Below are positions 8,686-18,233 of a stretch of 64,000 nucleotides of DNA, piece after piece. The stretch is taken from positions 1-64,000 of the forward strand of contig NZ_JBHUIY010000023.1 of assembly GCF_042683125.1 (NCBI RefSeq). Direction: 5' to 3'. Both the position numbers and the translations under genes were made by a program. The notes below the pieces were generated by a model. It was not told where the DNA came from. It made no database searches and saw nothing but the letters and a program-made list of their open reading frames with translations. How positions within the stretch are numbered: the first letter of the stretch is position 1; each line of letters starts with the position of its first letter. Source of the stretch: Phaeospirillum tilakii. Lineage in GTDB: Bacteria > Pseudomonadota > Alphaproteobacteria > Rhodospirillales > Magnetospirillaceae.

Positions 8686-10041
8686 ATGTTCGGCCGCAAG
8701 CTGGCGGTGCCGCCGCCCGGCGGCGACGCGGCGGGGGGGACGGCGGCGGAAACGGCCGCCGCCGCCGAACCGCCGCGCCCGATGCTGCGCTCGGACAGCT
8801 TCCAGAAGGTCCGCACCGCCGTGCTGGCCTCGATCAACGTCTCGGCGGCGGTGCTGCGCTCGCAGGAACAGCTTGAGGGCGACCTGATCGCGCTGGTGGC
8901 CGAGATCTGCGTGCGCGACCGGCTGATGGTCACCGCCGCCGAGCAGGAACAGATGGTGCGCGAGCTGCTGCACGACATGTTCGGCATCGGCCCGATCGAA
9001 CCGCTGCTGGCCGACGACAGCGTCACCGACATCCTGGTCAACGGCCCCGATCAGGTCTATGTCGAGCGGCATGGCCGGCTGGAGCCGACCGCGATCAAGT
9101 TCCGCGACAACGTCCACGTCACCAACATCGCCCAGCGCATCGCCGCCTCGGTCGGGCGGCGGGTGGACGAATCCTGCCCGATGGTCGATGCCCGCCTCGC
9201 CGACGGCAGCCGCGTCAACGTGGTGCTGCCGCCGCTGGCGCTGAAGGGCACCTACATCTCGATCCGCAAATTCTCCAAGCGTTCGATCACCTTCAACCGG
9301 ATGGTGGCCCAGGGCAACCTGTCGGCGCCGATGGCCAAGGTACTGGAGATCGCCTGCGCCTGCCGCTGCAACATCCTGATCTCCGGCGGCACCGGCAGCG
9401 GCAAGACCACGATGATGAACACCCTGTCGCACCGGATCGATCCGGCCGAGCGCATCGTCACCATCGAGGACGCCGCCGAACTGCAATTGCAGCAGCCGCA
9501 CGTGGTGTCGATGGAGACCCGCCCGCTCAACACCGAGGGGGTGGGGGCGATCGACCAGCGCGATCTGGTCCGCAACGCCCTGCGGATGCGGCCGGACCGG
9601 ATCATCCTCGGCGAAACCCGCGGCGCCGAGGCGTTCGACGTGCTTCAGGCGATGAACACCGGCCATGACGGCTCGATGAGCACCATCCACGCCAACAGCG
9701 CCCGCGACGCGCTGACCCGGCTGGAAAGCATGGTGCTGATGGCCACCAGCAGCCTGCCGCTCGGTTCGATCCGGCGCCAGATCGCCGGGGCACTGCATCT
9801 GGTGATCCACCTCGAACGGATGCGCGACGGGGTGCGGCGGATCGTCAGCGTCGCCGAGGTGACCGGGATGGAGGGCGACATCATCATCACCCAGGACCTG
9901 TTCACCTTCGAATACGACGCCACCGCCTACAATCAGGAGGTCCGCGGCCGTTTCGTCAGTTCCGGCCTGCGCCCGGCCTTCACCACCCGGGCCAGCTATT
10001 ACGCCCTCGACGGCGCCCTGATCGAGGCGATGCGGGAATGA
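8686..10041 (+). CDS. cpaF: Secretion motor ATPase CpaF/TadA
   Basis: 451 residues from the ATG at 8686. It is a type II/IV secretion ATPase with Walker A GGTGSGKT (234-241), an Asp box (TIEDAAELQL), Walker B (RPDRIILGE) and a His box (MSTIHANS). The N-terminal domain (about 80-200) is of the CpaF type with FGIGPIEPLL. It powers Flp pilus assembly with TadB and TadC. The stop overlaps the tadB start (ATGA). Confidence 0.95.
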   Translation: MFGRKLAVPPPGGDAAGGTAAETAAAAEPPRPMLRSDSFQKVRTAVLASINVSAAVLRSQEQLEGDLIALVAEICVRDRLMVTAAEQEQMVRELLHDMFGIGPIEPLLADDSVTDILVNGPDQVYVERHGRLEPTAIKFRDNVHVTNIAQRIAASVGRRVDESCPMVDARLADGSRVNVVLPPLALKGTYISIRKFSKRSITFNRMVAQGNLSAPMAKVLEIACACRCNILISGGTGSGKTTMMNTLSHRIDPAERIVTIEDAAELQLQQPHVVSMETRPLNTEGVGAIDQRDLVRNALRMRPDRIILGETRGAEAFDVLQAMNTGHDGSMSTIHANSARDALTRLESMVLMATSSLPLGSIRRQIAGALHLVIHLERMRDGVRRIVSVAEVTGMEGDIIITQDLFTFEYDATAYNQEVRGRFVSSGLRPAFTTRASYYALDGALIEAMRE

Positions 10042-11018
10042 GCGCGCTGAGCCCCGAGGACGTGATCACCCTGGCCGGCTTCTGCGCGGTGCCGGCCGGC
10101 TGGGCGCTGGTCGCCACCCTGCGCGCCGCCTACCGCGACAGCCCGCGGATGGTGATGCGCCGCCGCGCCCTGGAGGTCGCCCACCGCAGCCGGCGCAGCG
10201 AAAGCGCGCTGGCGGCCGGCGACGACGACCTGCTGCTGCGGCCGCTGCGCGGGGGGGACGGGCTGCGCGAGCAGGCGGCGCGGTGGCGGCGGCGGGTGAT
10301 CGATCTCGGCGGCCGCCGGGGCTGGCATCTGCTGCTGGCCGCCGAGGCGATCCTGGCCGTCACCACCCCGATCGCGGCGGCGCTGCTCGGCCTGCCGGCG
10401 CTGCTGGCGCTGGCGCTGCTGCCGGCGCAGGCGGTGCTGGTGGCGGTGGGAATGCAGCGGGTGCTGCGGGCGCGGTTCCGCCGCCGTTTCCTCGACGGCT
10501 TCCCCGGGGTGCTCGACCTGATCGTCCGCGCGGTGCGGGCCGGGGTGCCGGTCAATGCCGCGATCCAGACCGCCGGCGAGGACCTGCCCGAGCCGATCGG
10601 GCCGGAATACCGGCGGATGAGCGACGCGCTCAGGCTCGGGGTCGATCAGGGCGAGGTGTTCGCCGCCGCCAGCCGGCGGATCGGGCTGGCCGAATTCCGC
10701 TTCTTCGCCATCTGCCTCGAGGTGCAGCGCGAGACCGGCGGGCCGCTGAGCGAGACGCTGGAGAATCTCGCCGCGATCATCCGCGCCCGCGCCGAGGTGC
10801 GGCTGAAGACCCGCGCCCTGACCGCCGAGGGCCGCTCCGCCGCCAAGATCATCGCCACGATTCCGCTGGTGATCACCGCCGGGCTCTATTTCGCCGCGCA
10901 AGATTATCTCGGCCCGTTCCTCGAAAGCGATGCCGGCCATCACCTGCTGGCGGTCGCCGCGATCATGGTCGGGCTCGGGCTCGGCCTGATCTTCCAGATG
11001 ACCCGGCTGGAGGCATGA
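10038..11018 (+). CDS. tadB: Tad inner-membrane platform protein TadB
   Basis: 326 residues with a T2SS-F domain at about 165-290. The family motif FPGVLDLIVRAVRAGVPVNA is clear, as is FRFFAICLEVQRETGGPLSETL. Hydrophobic segments lie at about 5-22, 95-135, 275 and 305. The start overlaps the cpaF stop. It is the inner-membrane base of the pilus together with TadC. Confidence 0.93.
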   Translation: MSALSPEDVITLAGFCAVPAGWALVATLRAAYRDSPRMVMRRRALEVAHRSRRSESALAAGDDDLLLRPLRGGDGLREQAARWRRRVIDLGGRRGWHLLLAAEAILAVTTPIAAALLGLPALLALALLPAQAVLVAVGMQRVLRARFRRRFLDGFPGVLDLIVRAVRAGVPVNAAIQTAGEDLPEPIGPEYRRMSDALRLGVDQGEVFAAASRRIGLAEFRFFAICLEVQRETGGPLSETLENLAAIIRARAEVRLKTRALTAEGRSAAKIIATIPLVITAGLYFAAQDYLGPFLESDAGHHLLAVAAIMVGLGLGLIFQMTRLEA

Positions 11019-11022
11019 GGAG

Positions 11023-11970
11023 ATGGCGCCGTCGTCCCCCGTCCTGTTCGCCCTGATCGCGCTGGCGCTGGCCGGGCTGGTCGGCGGGCTGACCTATCTC
11101 GGCCTCAGCCGCCCCCATCTGCGCATCGCCGAACGCGCCCGCGCCGTCGCCGCCGACCAGTTCGGCCGGGGCGACGGCGGCGGCGCCCGGCGCGGCGCGC
11201 TGCTGCTGGCGCTGGCCCATCCGCTGTTCCGCGCCGTCGGCCGGCTGCCGCTGATCGAGGCCGCCCAGCGCGAGCGTTTCGCCGCCCTGCTGCGCACGGC
11301 GGGCTGGCGCCACCCCCAGGCGCTGTCCTGGTTCATCGCGGTCAAGGTCCTCGCCGGCGCCGGGCTGGCGGCGGCCGGGTTGGCGGTGGCGACGCTGGCG
11401 GCCCCGCCCGGGTCGTCGCCGCTGCTGGCGGCGGCGCTGACCCTGGGCGGGCTGGTCGGCGGCCTGATCCTGCCCGAGGCGGCGCTGCGCTGGGCGGTGG
11501 CGCGGCGGCAGCGGCAGGTGCTGGCCGGCGTGCCCGACGCGCTCGACCTGATGGTGATCTGCACCAATGCCGGCTTCAGCCTGGGCGCCACCCTGCGCCG
11601 GGTGGCGACCGAATTCGCCGACCTCAACCCGGCGCTGGCCAACGAGCTGGCGATCACCGCCGACGACATCGCGGTGCGGGCCGATCCGCTGTCCGGGCTG
11701 CGCAACCTGTCGGCGCGGATGGAGATCCCCGCCTTGACCGCGATGGTCACCACCCTGGTCCAGGCCCAGCGTTACGGCACCCCGATCACCCAGTCGCTGC
11801 GCACCCTGGCCCAGACCGAACGGCGGGCCCGGATCCTGGCGATGGAGGAAAAGGGGGCCAAGCTCTCGACCAAGATCACCATCCCGATGATGACCCTGAT
11901 CCTGCCGGCGGTGCTGATCCTCGCCGCCGGCCCCGCGGTGCTGCGAATCATGGAGGCGTTCGCGAAATGA
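11023..11970 (+). CDS. tadC: Tad inner-membrane platform protein TadC
   Basis: 315 residues with a second T2SS-F domain (LAGVPDALDLMVICTNAGFS, about 165-185, through QAQRYGTPITQSLRTLA). Membrane segments lie at about 5-25, 100-150 and 285-305. The ribosome site GAGGAG overlaps the end of tadB. The last 4 bases overlap the start of the TPR lipoprotein. Confidence 0.93.
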   Translation: MAPSSPVLFALIALALAGLVGGLTYLGLSRPHLRIAERARAVAADQFGRGDGGGARRGALLLALAHPLFRAVGRLPLIEAAQRERFAALLRTAGWRHPQALSWFIAVKVLAGAGLAAAGLAVATLAAPPGSSPLLAAALTLGGLVGGLILPEAALRWAVARRQRQVLAGVPDALDLMVICTNAGFSLGATLRRVATEFADLNPALANELAITADDIAVRADPLSGLRNLSARMEIPALTAMVTTLVQAQRYGTPITQSLRTLAQTERRARILAMEEKGAKLSTKITIPMMTLILPAVLILAAGPAVLRIMEAFAK

Positions 11971-12833
11971 CAGCCCTGAGGTCCCTGGCCGTCCTGGTGG
12001 CGGCGTGCGCGGCGGCGCTGACCGGCGGATGCGCCGACCATGCCGCGCCGGCCGGCGCCGAGGCGGCCGCCCGCCCGATCCCGGCGCCGGATTCGGTGCG
12101 GATGGGCCGGGCCACCCTGAGCGGCGGCGACGCGCGCGGCGCGATCGGCTTCTACGAACAGGCGCTGAAGGCGCGGCCGGACGATTACGACGCCACGCTC
12201 GGCCTCGCCGACGCGCTGGCCCGGATCGGCGAGGTCAGCGCGGCGCGCAAGACCTATCAGCGCGCCGCCGCCCTCAATCCCGGCGCGGTCGAGCCGGTGC
12301 TGGCCCAGGCCCGGCTGGCCACCCGCCAGCGCCAGCTCGACGAGGCGCGGCGGCTGTTCGCCCAGGCCGCCACCCTGGCCGCCGCCGACGATCCGCGCGC
12401 CCTGGCCGGGCTGGGCGCGGTCAACGACCTCGACGGCCGGGGCGAGGAGGCCCGCGACTGCTATCGCCGCGCCCTGGCGATCCGGCCCGACGACCTCGCC
12501 ACCCGCAACAATCTGGCGCTGTCGCTCGCCTTGTCCGGCAATCCGCGTCAGGCGATCGACCTGCTGCTGGAACTGGCGCAGAACCCGTCCGCCCCGCCCC
12601 AGGCCCGCCACAACCTCGCCTTGGCCTATGGCCTGCTCGGCAACACCGAGGCGTCGGAAAACGTGCTGTCGGCCGATCTCGACGCCGGCTCGGTGCAGAA
12701 CGACCTGCGCTATTACGCCATGCTGCGCCAGCGGCTGGCCGAACCGCCCCCGCCGCCGCCCCAGCCGGCGGCGGCGCTCGGGCTGCAACCGCTGCCCTTC
12801 CCGGCCGCCGGCGGGGAGGCGGCGGCGCGATGA
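11967..12833 (+). CDS. tadD: TPR lipoprotein TadD-like
   Basis: 288 residues. The lipoprotein signal ends at lipobox LTGGC. About five TPR-like helix pairs follow (for example ARGAIGFYEQALKARPDDYD and EEARDCYRRALAIRPDDLA), and the tail is proline-rich. Start overlaps tadC and stop overlaps tadE. TadD proteins are outer-membrane-associated assembly factors of Tad pili. Assignment rests on TPR content, the lipobox and position. Confidence 0.85.
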   Translation: MTALRSLAVLVAACAAALTGGCADHAAPAGAEAAARPIPAPDSVRMGRATLSGGDARGAIGFYEQALKARPDDYDATLGLADALARIGEVSAARKTYQRAAALNPGAVEPVLAQARLATRQRQLDEARRLFAQAATLAAADDPRALAGLGAVNDLDGRGEEARDCYRRALAIRPDDLATRNNLALSLALSGNPRQAIDLLLELAQNPSAPPQARHNLALAYGLLGNTEASENVLSADLDAGSVQNDLRYYAMLRQRLAEPPPPPPQPAAALGLQPLPFPAAGGEAAAR

Positions 12834-13420
12834 GCCGGGGGCGGTGGAGGCGGCTGGGGGAACGGGCCGGGGTCGCGGTCGAGTTCGCCCTGACCTTTCC
12901 CCTGCTGCTGCTGCTGACGGCGGGAACGATGGAGGTCGGGCTGGTGCTGATGACCGACGCCAGCCTGGAACTGGCCGCCCACGATTCCGCCCGCTACGGC
13001 ACCGCCAGCAGCCTGCTGGCCACCGCCACCCGCACCCAGGCGATCGACACCATCGTCCATTCCTATCTCGACCGCTGGGCCCGCACCCCCGCCGACATCG
13101 CGATCGACACCCGGTCCTATACCTCGTTCGCCAATGTCGGCCAGCCCGAGCCGGTCGATTCGACCCTGCATCCCGACGGCACCTGCACCAAGGGCTGCGT
13201 CGCCTGCACCGGCTCGGCCCTGACCGGCTCGTGCGACTACATCGACGTCAACGGCAACGGGGTGTGGGACGCCGACATGGGGGTGAGCGGAGTCGGCGGC
13301 AGCGGCGACATCACCGTCTACACCATCACCCTGACCCGCCCCGGCTTCACCGGAATCCTGCGGCTGGCCGGGATCTCGACCCTGACCTTTTCCCGCAGCG
13401 TGGTGGTGCAGAATGAATAG
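12830..13420 (+). CDS. tadE: TadE-family pseudopilin
   Basis: 196 residues from the ATG at 12830, overlapping the previous stop. The N-terminus is the TadE type: a basic leader, a Gly (G14) followed by VAVEFALTFPLLLLL, then a long extracytoplasmic domain. It carries four Cys in CTKGCVACTG and CDYIDVNGNGVWD; the latter resembles a Ca-binding loop (DVNGNGVWDADMG). CpaA probably cleaves it after G14. Confidence 0.87.
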   Translation: MSRGRWRRLGERAGVAVEFALTFPLLLLLTAGTMEVGLVLMTDASLELAAHDSARYGTASSLLATATRTQAIDTIVHSYLDRWARTPADIAIDTRSYTSFANVGQPEPVDSTLHPDGTCTKGCVACTGSALTGSCDYIDVNGNGVWDADMGVSGVGGSGDITVYTITLTRPGFTGILRLAGISTLTFSRSVVVQNE

Positions 13421-14039
13421 GGGCTGGCGGCTCGGGCGCGACCGGCGCGGGGCGGTGATGGTCGAACTGGCGCTGGCGCTGCCGGTGCTGCTGATCCTGC
13501 TGATCGGCTTCACCGAGGCCTATCTCTACGTCCGGGCGGCGGTGGCGCTGGAACGGGTGGCGTTCGACATGGCCAACCTGATCGCGCGGCGGACCCTGAT
13601 CTGCCGCGCCACCAGCACCAGCGACCCCAACAGCATCAACACCTACCTGACCACGGTGGCGCCGCTGTCGGCCCAGCCGCTCGACCTCGCCGCCAGCGGC
13701 GAGGTGATCGCAAGCGGGGTGGTCTACGATTCGGCCAGCGCCGGCGCGGTGGTGCGCTGGCAGGCGGTCAGCCCCTACACCCTGTCCGGCATCGCCAGCG
13801 GGGTGGGCAATGTCGGCGGCAAGGCCACCCTGGCCGGCGGCATCGTGCCGACCAGCGGCGGCGACACCGTGATCGTGGTCGAGGCGTTCCATTCCCATGA
13901 CTGGCTCAGCGGACTGCGCCAGCTGCTGCCGACGCTGCCGACCGCCACCACCCTCAAGCGGACCGCCTATTTCCGGGGCCGCGTCGCCTCGCTGGCGACG
14001 CTCAACACCGCCGCCACCAACCCCGCCTGTCCCGACTGA
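13413..14039 (+). CDS. tadF: TadF/TadE-like pseudopilin
   Basis: 208 residues; start overlaps the tadE stop. The N-terminus, a basic leader then G13|AVMVELALALPVLLILL, has Glu at +5 as in TadE/TadF pseudopilins. One membrane helix is followed by an extracytoplasmic domain with few Cys. The symbol is given by position and class; sequence alone does not separate TadE from TadF. Confidence 0.8.
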   Translation: MNRGWRLGRDRRGAVMVELALALPVLLILLIGFTEAYLYVRAAVALERVAFDMANLIARRTLICRATSTSDPNSINTYLTTVAPLSAQPLDLAASGEVIASGVVYDSASAGAVVRWQAVSPYTLSGIASGVGNVGGKATLAGGIVPTSGGDTVIVVEAFHSHDWLSGLRQLLPTLPTATTLKRTAYFRGRVASLATLNTAATNPACPD

Positions 14040-14064
14040 CCGGCGGCCCAACAGGAGGGGAGCG

Positions 14065-15906
14065 ATGCCAGACACGACCAGACGCGGCGCGATCGGCGCC
14101 CTCGGCCGTGATTGCCGGGGGGTGACCGGGCTGGTCGTCGCCCTGACCCTCACCACCCTGACCATGCTGATGGTGGCGGGGATCGATTTCGTCCGCGCCG
14201 ACATGGTCAAGGCGCGGGCCCAGGCGGCGATCGACGCGGCGGTGCTGGCGGCCGGGCACAGCCTGGGCAACGCCAATTGCCTGAGCCAGGGCACCGCCTA
14301 TTTCAACGCCAACATGGGCAGCGGCTATCTCGGCACCTCGATCAGCGTGCCGCTGACCTTCAAGGTCAACGGCACCACCGTCACCCCCACCAACACCGCC
14401 ACCACCTGCGCCGTCGCCCATGCCTCGGGCGACCTCGTCACCGCCACCGCGACCATCAAGCTGCCACTGCTCAGCGTCGGCTTCCTGTCGCTGGCCGACA
14501 TCCCGATCGAGGTCGCCAACGAGGCCCAGCGCACCACCAACAACAATCTCGAACTGGTGCTGGCGCTCGACACCACCGGCTCGATGGACCAGTCGTCCGG
14601 CTATGGCGGCCAGACCAAGCTTCAGGCGATGCAGAAGGCGGCGGTCAGCATGGTCACCACCCTGTTCGGCAGCAACAGCAGCGGCGCCAACATCTTCATC
14701 GGCCTCGTTCCCTTCACCGAAACGGTCCAGGCCGGCAAGGAGAGCGGCGGCGCGGTGCATGACGGCTGGCTGCGCACTGGCGCCCCTCAGCATTTCGCCT
14801 CGGCCAGCACCTGGGGCGGCTGCTTCTACGAACGGCCGACCACCTCCGGCGGCACCACCTTCACTTTCGACGCCACCCCGCCGGCAACGTTGAAGTTCGA
14901 GGACTGGCGGGTGGCGTCGTATGACTGGCTTGCTTCCGGAACAGCGGTCCTGACCTGCTCCACGACATACAAGTCATGCACACAATCAGCCACCAGCATC
15001 CAAAACAGCAGTATTACCTACACCACGACGTCCGCCGGCTGGAAAGCCGGTCAGCCGCCGTTGACGAACGCTCTCAATGGCAGCACCTATGGCCACAATT
15101 ATATCAACTCCAATGCCAATAGCGTCGCCGATGTCTGGTCAGATGGCTATTACGGCTGCACCCCCAGCCCGGTGACCTTCCTCAGCAGTTCGTCGGCCAC
15201 CCTCACCACCCGGATCAACAGCCTGACCGCCAGCGGCGCGACGATGATTTCTTCCGGCATGCTGTGGGCGTGGCGAATGCTCAGCCCCAACTGGCGCAAT
15301 TCTGATCCCGATATCGGCTGGGGCAACGCCACCCTGCCCAAGGACACCAGCAGCACTCTTACCAAGGCGGTGGTGCTGCTGACCGACGGCAACAATGCGC
15401 CCGCTTACGCCGACAGTGTGACGACAATTTTCACCAACACCAAAAGCACAACATCAAACAAAAACAGGGAAACGACGGCAAATTTTAGCAGTACTTATTT
15501 TTATAACATGTTCGGGGCCTATCAGGGCACGCCACAAGCCTCTAGCGGTACTCCGACCAACCGCAACGGCTCAACACGTAACGGCTACGACGGCAACATC
15601 CTGTTCAATGTGCGTTCGGCAGCAACCACCTACCAACTGCACATCACCCCGGGGGGCGATCCCGACAGCACCACCGCCGCCGACGCGATCCTGACCCAGG
15701 CCTGCACCAACGCCAAGGCCGACGGCATCACCATCTTCACCATCGCCCTCAACACCAATGGCAGCGTGTCGTCAAAAACCCAGACCCTGCTGAAGGGCTG
15801 CGCCTCGGACGTCAGCTATTATTACAACGTCACCGACGCCAGCACCCTGACCGGGGTGTTCCAGTCGATCACCGGCGCGCTGTCCGAGCTGCGGCTGGTC
15901 AAGTGA
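14065..15906 (+). CDS. tadG: TadG-like von Willebrand factor A pilus protein
   Basis: 613 residues from the ATG at 14065 (ribosome site AGGAGGGG). The N-terminal TadG-type helix (about 20-42) is followed by a Tad domain (RAQAAIDAAVLAAG) and a vWA domain starting at LELVLALDTTGSMD, where DTTGS (169-173) is the MIDAS motif. Residues about 290-510 are encoded by DNA of strikingly lower GC (two successive 60-base lines from 15421 hold about 42 % GC each), rich in Thr/Ser/Asn codons such as ACA, AAA and TTT that are rare around it. The flanks return to normal GC. This suggests a replaced or hypervariable surface-exposed segment. The frame is intact. Confidence 0.85.
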   Translation: MPDTTRRGAIGALGRDCRGVTGLVVALTLTTLTMLMVAGIDFVRADMVKARAQAAIDAAVLAAGHSLGNANCLSQGTAYFNANMGSGYLGTSISVPLTFKVNGTTVTPTNTATTCAVAHASGDLVTATATIKLPLLSVGFLSLADIPIEVANEAQRTTNNNLELVLALDTTGSMDQSSGYGGQTKLQAMQKAAVSMVTTLFGSNSSGANIFIGLVPFTETVQAGKESGGAVHDGWLRTGAPQHFASASTWGGCFYERPTTSGGTTFTFDATPPATLKFEDWRVASYDWLASGTAVLTCSTTYKSCTQSATSIQNSSITYTTTSAGWKAGQPPLTNALNGSTYGHNYINSNANSVADVWSDGYYGCTPSPVTFLSSSSATLTTRINSLTASGATMISSGMLWAWRMLSPNWRNSDPDIGWGNATLPKDTSSTLTKAVVLLTDGNNAPAYADSVTTIFTNTKSTTSNKNRETTANFSSTYFYNMFGAYQGTPQASSGTPTNRNGSTRNGYDGNILFNVRSAATTYQLHITPGGDPDSTTAADAILTQACTNAKADGITIFTIALNTNGSVSSKTQTLLKGCASDVSYYYNVTDASTLTGVFQSITGALSELRLVK

Positions 15907-15932
15907 TCGCCCCGCCCCCGGCCCGTCCGCGC

Positions 15933-15938
15933 TATAAT
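15933..15938 (+). promoter_or_regulatory. Consensus -10 hexamer TATAAT
   Basis: A perfect TATAAT stands alone in very GC-rich sequence, 33 bp before the ATG at 15971. No good -35 hexamer lies 16-18 bp upstream (CCCCGC), so activity may need an activator. It would drive the 113-residue gene and possibly the ATPase operon beyond. Confidence 0.4.
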
Positions 15939-15970
15939 GGCGCGGGCGGGCCTCGGCATTGGAGGCGATC

Positions 15971-16312
15971 ATGGCGTTCGATCTGAAAAAGGTGCTCGAC
16001 CGCAAACGCGACGCCGAATGGGCGGCGCGGGACGATTTCGCCTTCCGCTGGCGGGTCCGCACCATCCGTCTGCTGATCGACCACGTCGCGGCGGAGGATC
16101 CGGCGGTGCCGCTCGACCGCGCCCCCTACATCGCGATGGTCCCGACCGCCGACGACGAGGCGATCCTGACCGCGCTGTCGCACGCCCTGGCCGAGGCCGG
16201 GCGGCCGGTGCCCGACGCGGTGCTGGCGGCGTGGTTCGCCACCGCCCACGCCGAGGCCGAGGCCCAGTTGCGGGTGCAGATCGGCCGGCCCGACCCCGCC
16301 ATCCTGGTCTGA
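15971..16312 (+). CDS. Hypothetical 113-residue soluble protein
   Basis: The ATG at 15971 is preceded by GGAGG at a 5-bp distance; an earlier in-frame ATG at 15959 precedes that site and is rejected. The product is small and acidic, without membrane segments or Cys, and predicted mostly helical (KKVLDRKRDAEWAARDDFAFRWR; AILTALSHALAEAGRPVPD). No family is recognised. It lies between tadG and the ATPase operon with its own TATAAT. GC-rich third positions support it as real. Confidence 0.65.
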   Translation: MAFDLKKVLDRKRDAEWAARDDFAFRWRVRTIRLLIDHVAAEDPAVPLDRAPYIAMVPTADDEAILTALSHALAEAGRPVPDAVLAAWFATAHAEAEAQLRVQIGRPDPAILV

Positions 16313-16324
16313 TTCCACCCGCGA

Positions 16325-16343
16325 GGGGCGAATCGCTCGCCCC
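16325..16343. terminator. Hairpin between the hypothetical gene and atpD
   Basis: GGGGCGA (16325-16331) and TCGCCCC (16337-16343) form a perfect 7-bp stem with a 5-nt loop, 12 bp after the stop at 16312. No U tract follows, so it is not a textbook intrinsic terminator. It may attenuate readthrough into the ATPase operon. Confidence 0.4.
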
Positions 16344-16428
16344 TGCCCTGTCCGGCGCGGATGGGTGCGGCGGCGCCCGGGCCAGGCGGGATCGTGCTAT
16401 GCTGTCCGGGTCGGCATCGGGGGTTCGC

Positions 16429-17826
16429 ATGATCGGAACCGTCATCGGCGTGGCCGGATCGGTGGTCGATCTCGCCTTCGCGGAGAACGCCCTTCCCGCG
16501 CTGGGCGAGGCGCTTGAGATCGACCGCGACGGCGCCCCGCCGCTGGTGCTGGAGGTCCAGCAGCATCTCGCCCCCGGCACGGTGCGGGCGGTGGCGATGC
16601 AGACCACCAGCGGACTGGCGCGCGGGATTCCGGCGCGGGCGACCGGCGGGCCGATCACGGTGCCGGTGGGCGAGGCGGTGCTGGGGCGGATCATCGACGT
16701 GGTCGGCCGCCCGACCGACCGGCTGGGCGCCTTCCCGCCCGAGGTGCCGCGCCGGCCGATCCATCGCGCCGCGCCGCCGCTGGCCCGCCAGGGCGGGGCC
16801 AACCGGGTGTTCTGGACCGGGATCAAGGTGATCGACCTGCTCGCCCCGCTGGTCGAGGGCGGCAAGGCGGCGATGTTCGGCGGCGCCGGGGTCGGCAAGA
16901 CCGTGCTGATCATGGAACTGATCCGCGCCAGCGTCGAAAGCCATGGCGGGCTGTCGGTGTTCGCCGGCATCGGCGAGCGCCAGCGCGAGGGGCACGAATT
17001 GCTGCTGGAGCTGCGCCAGTCGGGGGTGCTGAAACGCACCGCCCTGGTGTTCGGCCAGATGAACGAGCCGCCCGGCGCGCGCTGGCGGGTGGGGATGGCG
17101 GCGCTGGCGGTGGCGGAATATTTCCGCGACGAGCGCCACGAGAACGTCCTGCTGCTGATGGACAACGTGTTCCGCTTCGTCCAGGCCGGGGCCGAGGTGT
17201 CGGGGCTGCTGGGCCGGCTGCCGTCGCGGGTGGGCTACCAGCCGACCCTGGCGACCGAGATCGCCGAGCTGGAGGAGCGGATCGCCTCGGTCGGCGGCGC
17301 CGCGATCACCGCGATCCAGGCGGTCTACGTCCCGGCCGACGATTTCACCGACCCGGCGGTGGCGGAAACCTTCCCCCATCTCGATTCCAGCATCGTGCTG
17401 TCGCGCGAGATGGCCTCGGCCGGGCTCTATCCGGCGGTCGATCCGCTGGCCTCGACCTCGGTGCTGCTCGATCCCGGGGTGGTCGGGCGGGCGCATTACG
17501 ACATCGCCCAGGCGGTGCGGCAGGCGATCGCCCGCTATCGCGATCTTCAGGAGATCATCGCCCTGCTCGGCATCGAGGAACTGAGCCGGGCCGACCGGCT
17601 GCTGGTCGGGCGGGCGCGGCGGCTGATCCGCTTCCTGACCCAGCCGTTCCTGGTCACCGAGGCCTTCACCGGCAAGCCGGGACGCAGCGTGCCGATCGCC
17701 GACACCCTGGCCGGCTGCCGCGCCATCCTCGACGGGGCCGGCGACGATTGGGCCGAGCCCTCCTTCTACATGGCCGGCGGCCTCGACGAGGTGCGGGCGC
17801 GCGAAGGCAAGGAGGCGGCGGCATGA
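16429..17826 (+). CDS. atpD: N-type ATPase beta subunit
   Basis: 465 residues from the ATG at 16429 (an in-frame ATG at 16399 is possible but lacks a ribosome site). It is the catalytic F1 beta subunit: P-loop GGAGVGKT, catalytic Glu in GIGERQREGHELL, Walker B-like ENVLLLMDNVFRF, and IEELSRADRLLVGRARR in place of the usual DELSEEDK loop. These deviations and the operon order mark the alternative N-ATPase rather than the housekeeping F-ATPase. The stop overlaps atpC. Confidence 0.93.
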   Translation: MIGTVIGVAGSVVDLAFAENALPALGEALEIDRDGAPPLVLEVQQHLAPGTVRAVAMQTTSGLARGIPARATGGPITVPVGEAVLGRIIDVVGRPTDRLGAFPPEVPRRPIHRAAPPLARQGGANRVFWTGIKVIDLLAPLVEGGKAAMFGGAGVGKTVLIMELIRASVESHGGLSVFAGIGERQREGHELLLELRQSGVLKRTALVFGQMNEPPGARWRVGMAALAVAEYFRDERHENVLLLMDNVFRFVQAGAEVSGLLGRLPSRVGYQPTLATEIAELEERIASVGGAAITAIQAVYVPADDFTDPAVAETFPHLDSSIVLSREMASAGLYPAVDPLASTSVLLDPGVVGRAHYDIAQAVRQAIARYRDLQEIIALLGIEELSRADRLLVGRARRLIRFLTQPFLVTEAFTGKPGRSVPIADTLAGCRAILDGAGDDWAEPSFYMAGGLDEVRAREGKEAAA

Positions 17827-18233
17827 AACTGGTGATCGCCACCCCCACCCGGATCCTGGTCGAGCGGGACGACGTCGCCGCGCTGCGGGCCGAGGATGCC
17901 ACCGGCTGGTTCGGCCTCCGCCCCGGCCACGCCGATTTCCTCACCGTGCTGGAACCCTCGGTGGTGAGCTGGAGCGACCAAGGCGGCGCCGAGCATTACG
18001 CCGCGGTGCGGGGCGGGGTGCTGACGGTGCGGGGCGGCGCTGAAATCGAGATCGCCAGCCGCGAGGCCTTCGTCGGCGCCGATCTCGACCAGGTGGAGGA
18101 ATCGCTGGCCGCCCTGGCCGCCCGCGACCGCGACGCCCGGGCCGAGGCCCGCGCCGGCGCGGCCCATCTCGAAGCGGCGGCGCTGCGCCATCTGCGCGAT
18201 TATCTCGCTACCCTGCCGGGAGAGCGGCGATGA
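17823..18233 (+). CDS. atpC: N-type ATPase epsilon subunit
   Basis: 136 residues; ATG overlaps the atpD stop. It has the epsilon beta-sandwich (GWFGLRPGHADFLTVLEPSV) and a C-terminal helical pair (about 85-130). Placement directly after atpD and before atpQR is the N-ATPase order. The 4-bp overlap with atpQ indicates coupling. Confidence 0.88.
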   Translation: MKLVIATPTRILVERDDVAALRAEDATGWFGLRPGHADFLTVLEPSVVSWSDQGGAEHYAAVRGGVLTVRGGAEIEIASREAFVGADLDQVEESLAALAARDRDARAEARAGAAHLEAAALRHLRDYLATLPGERR

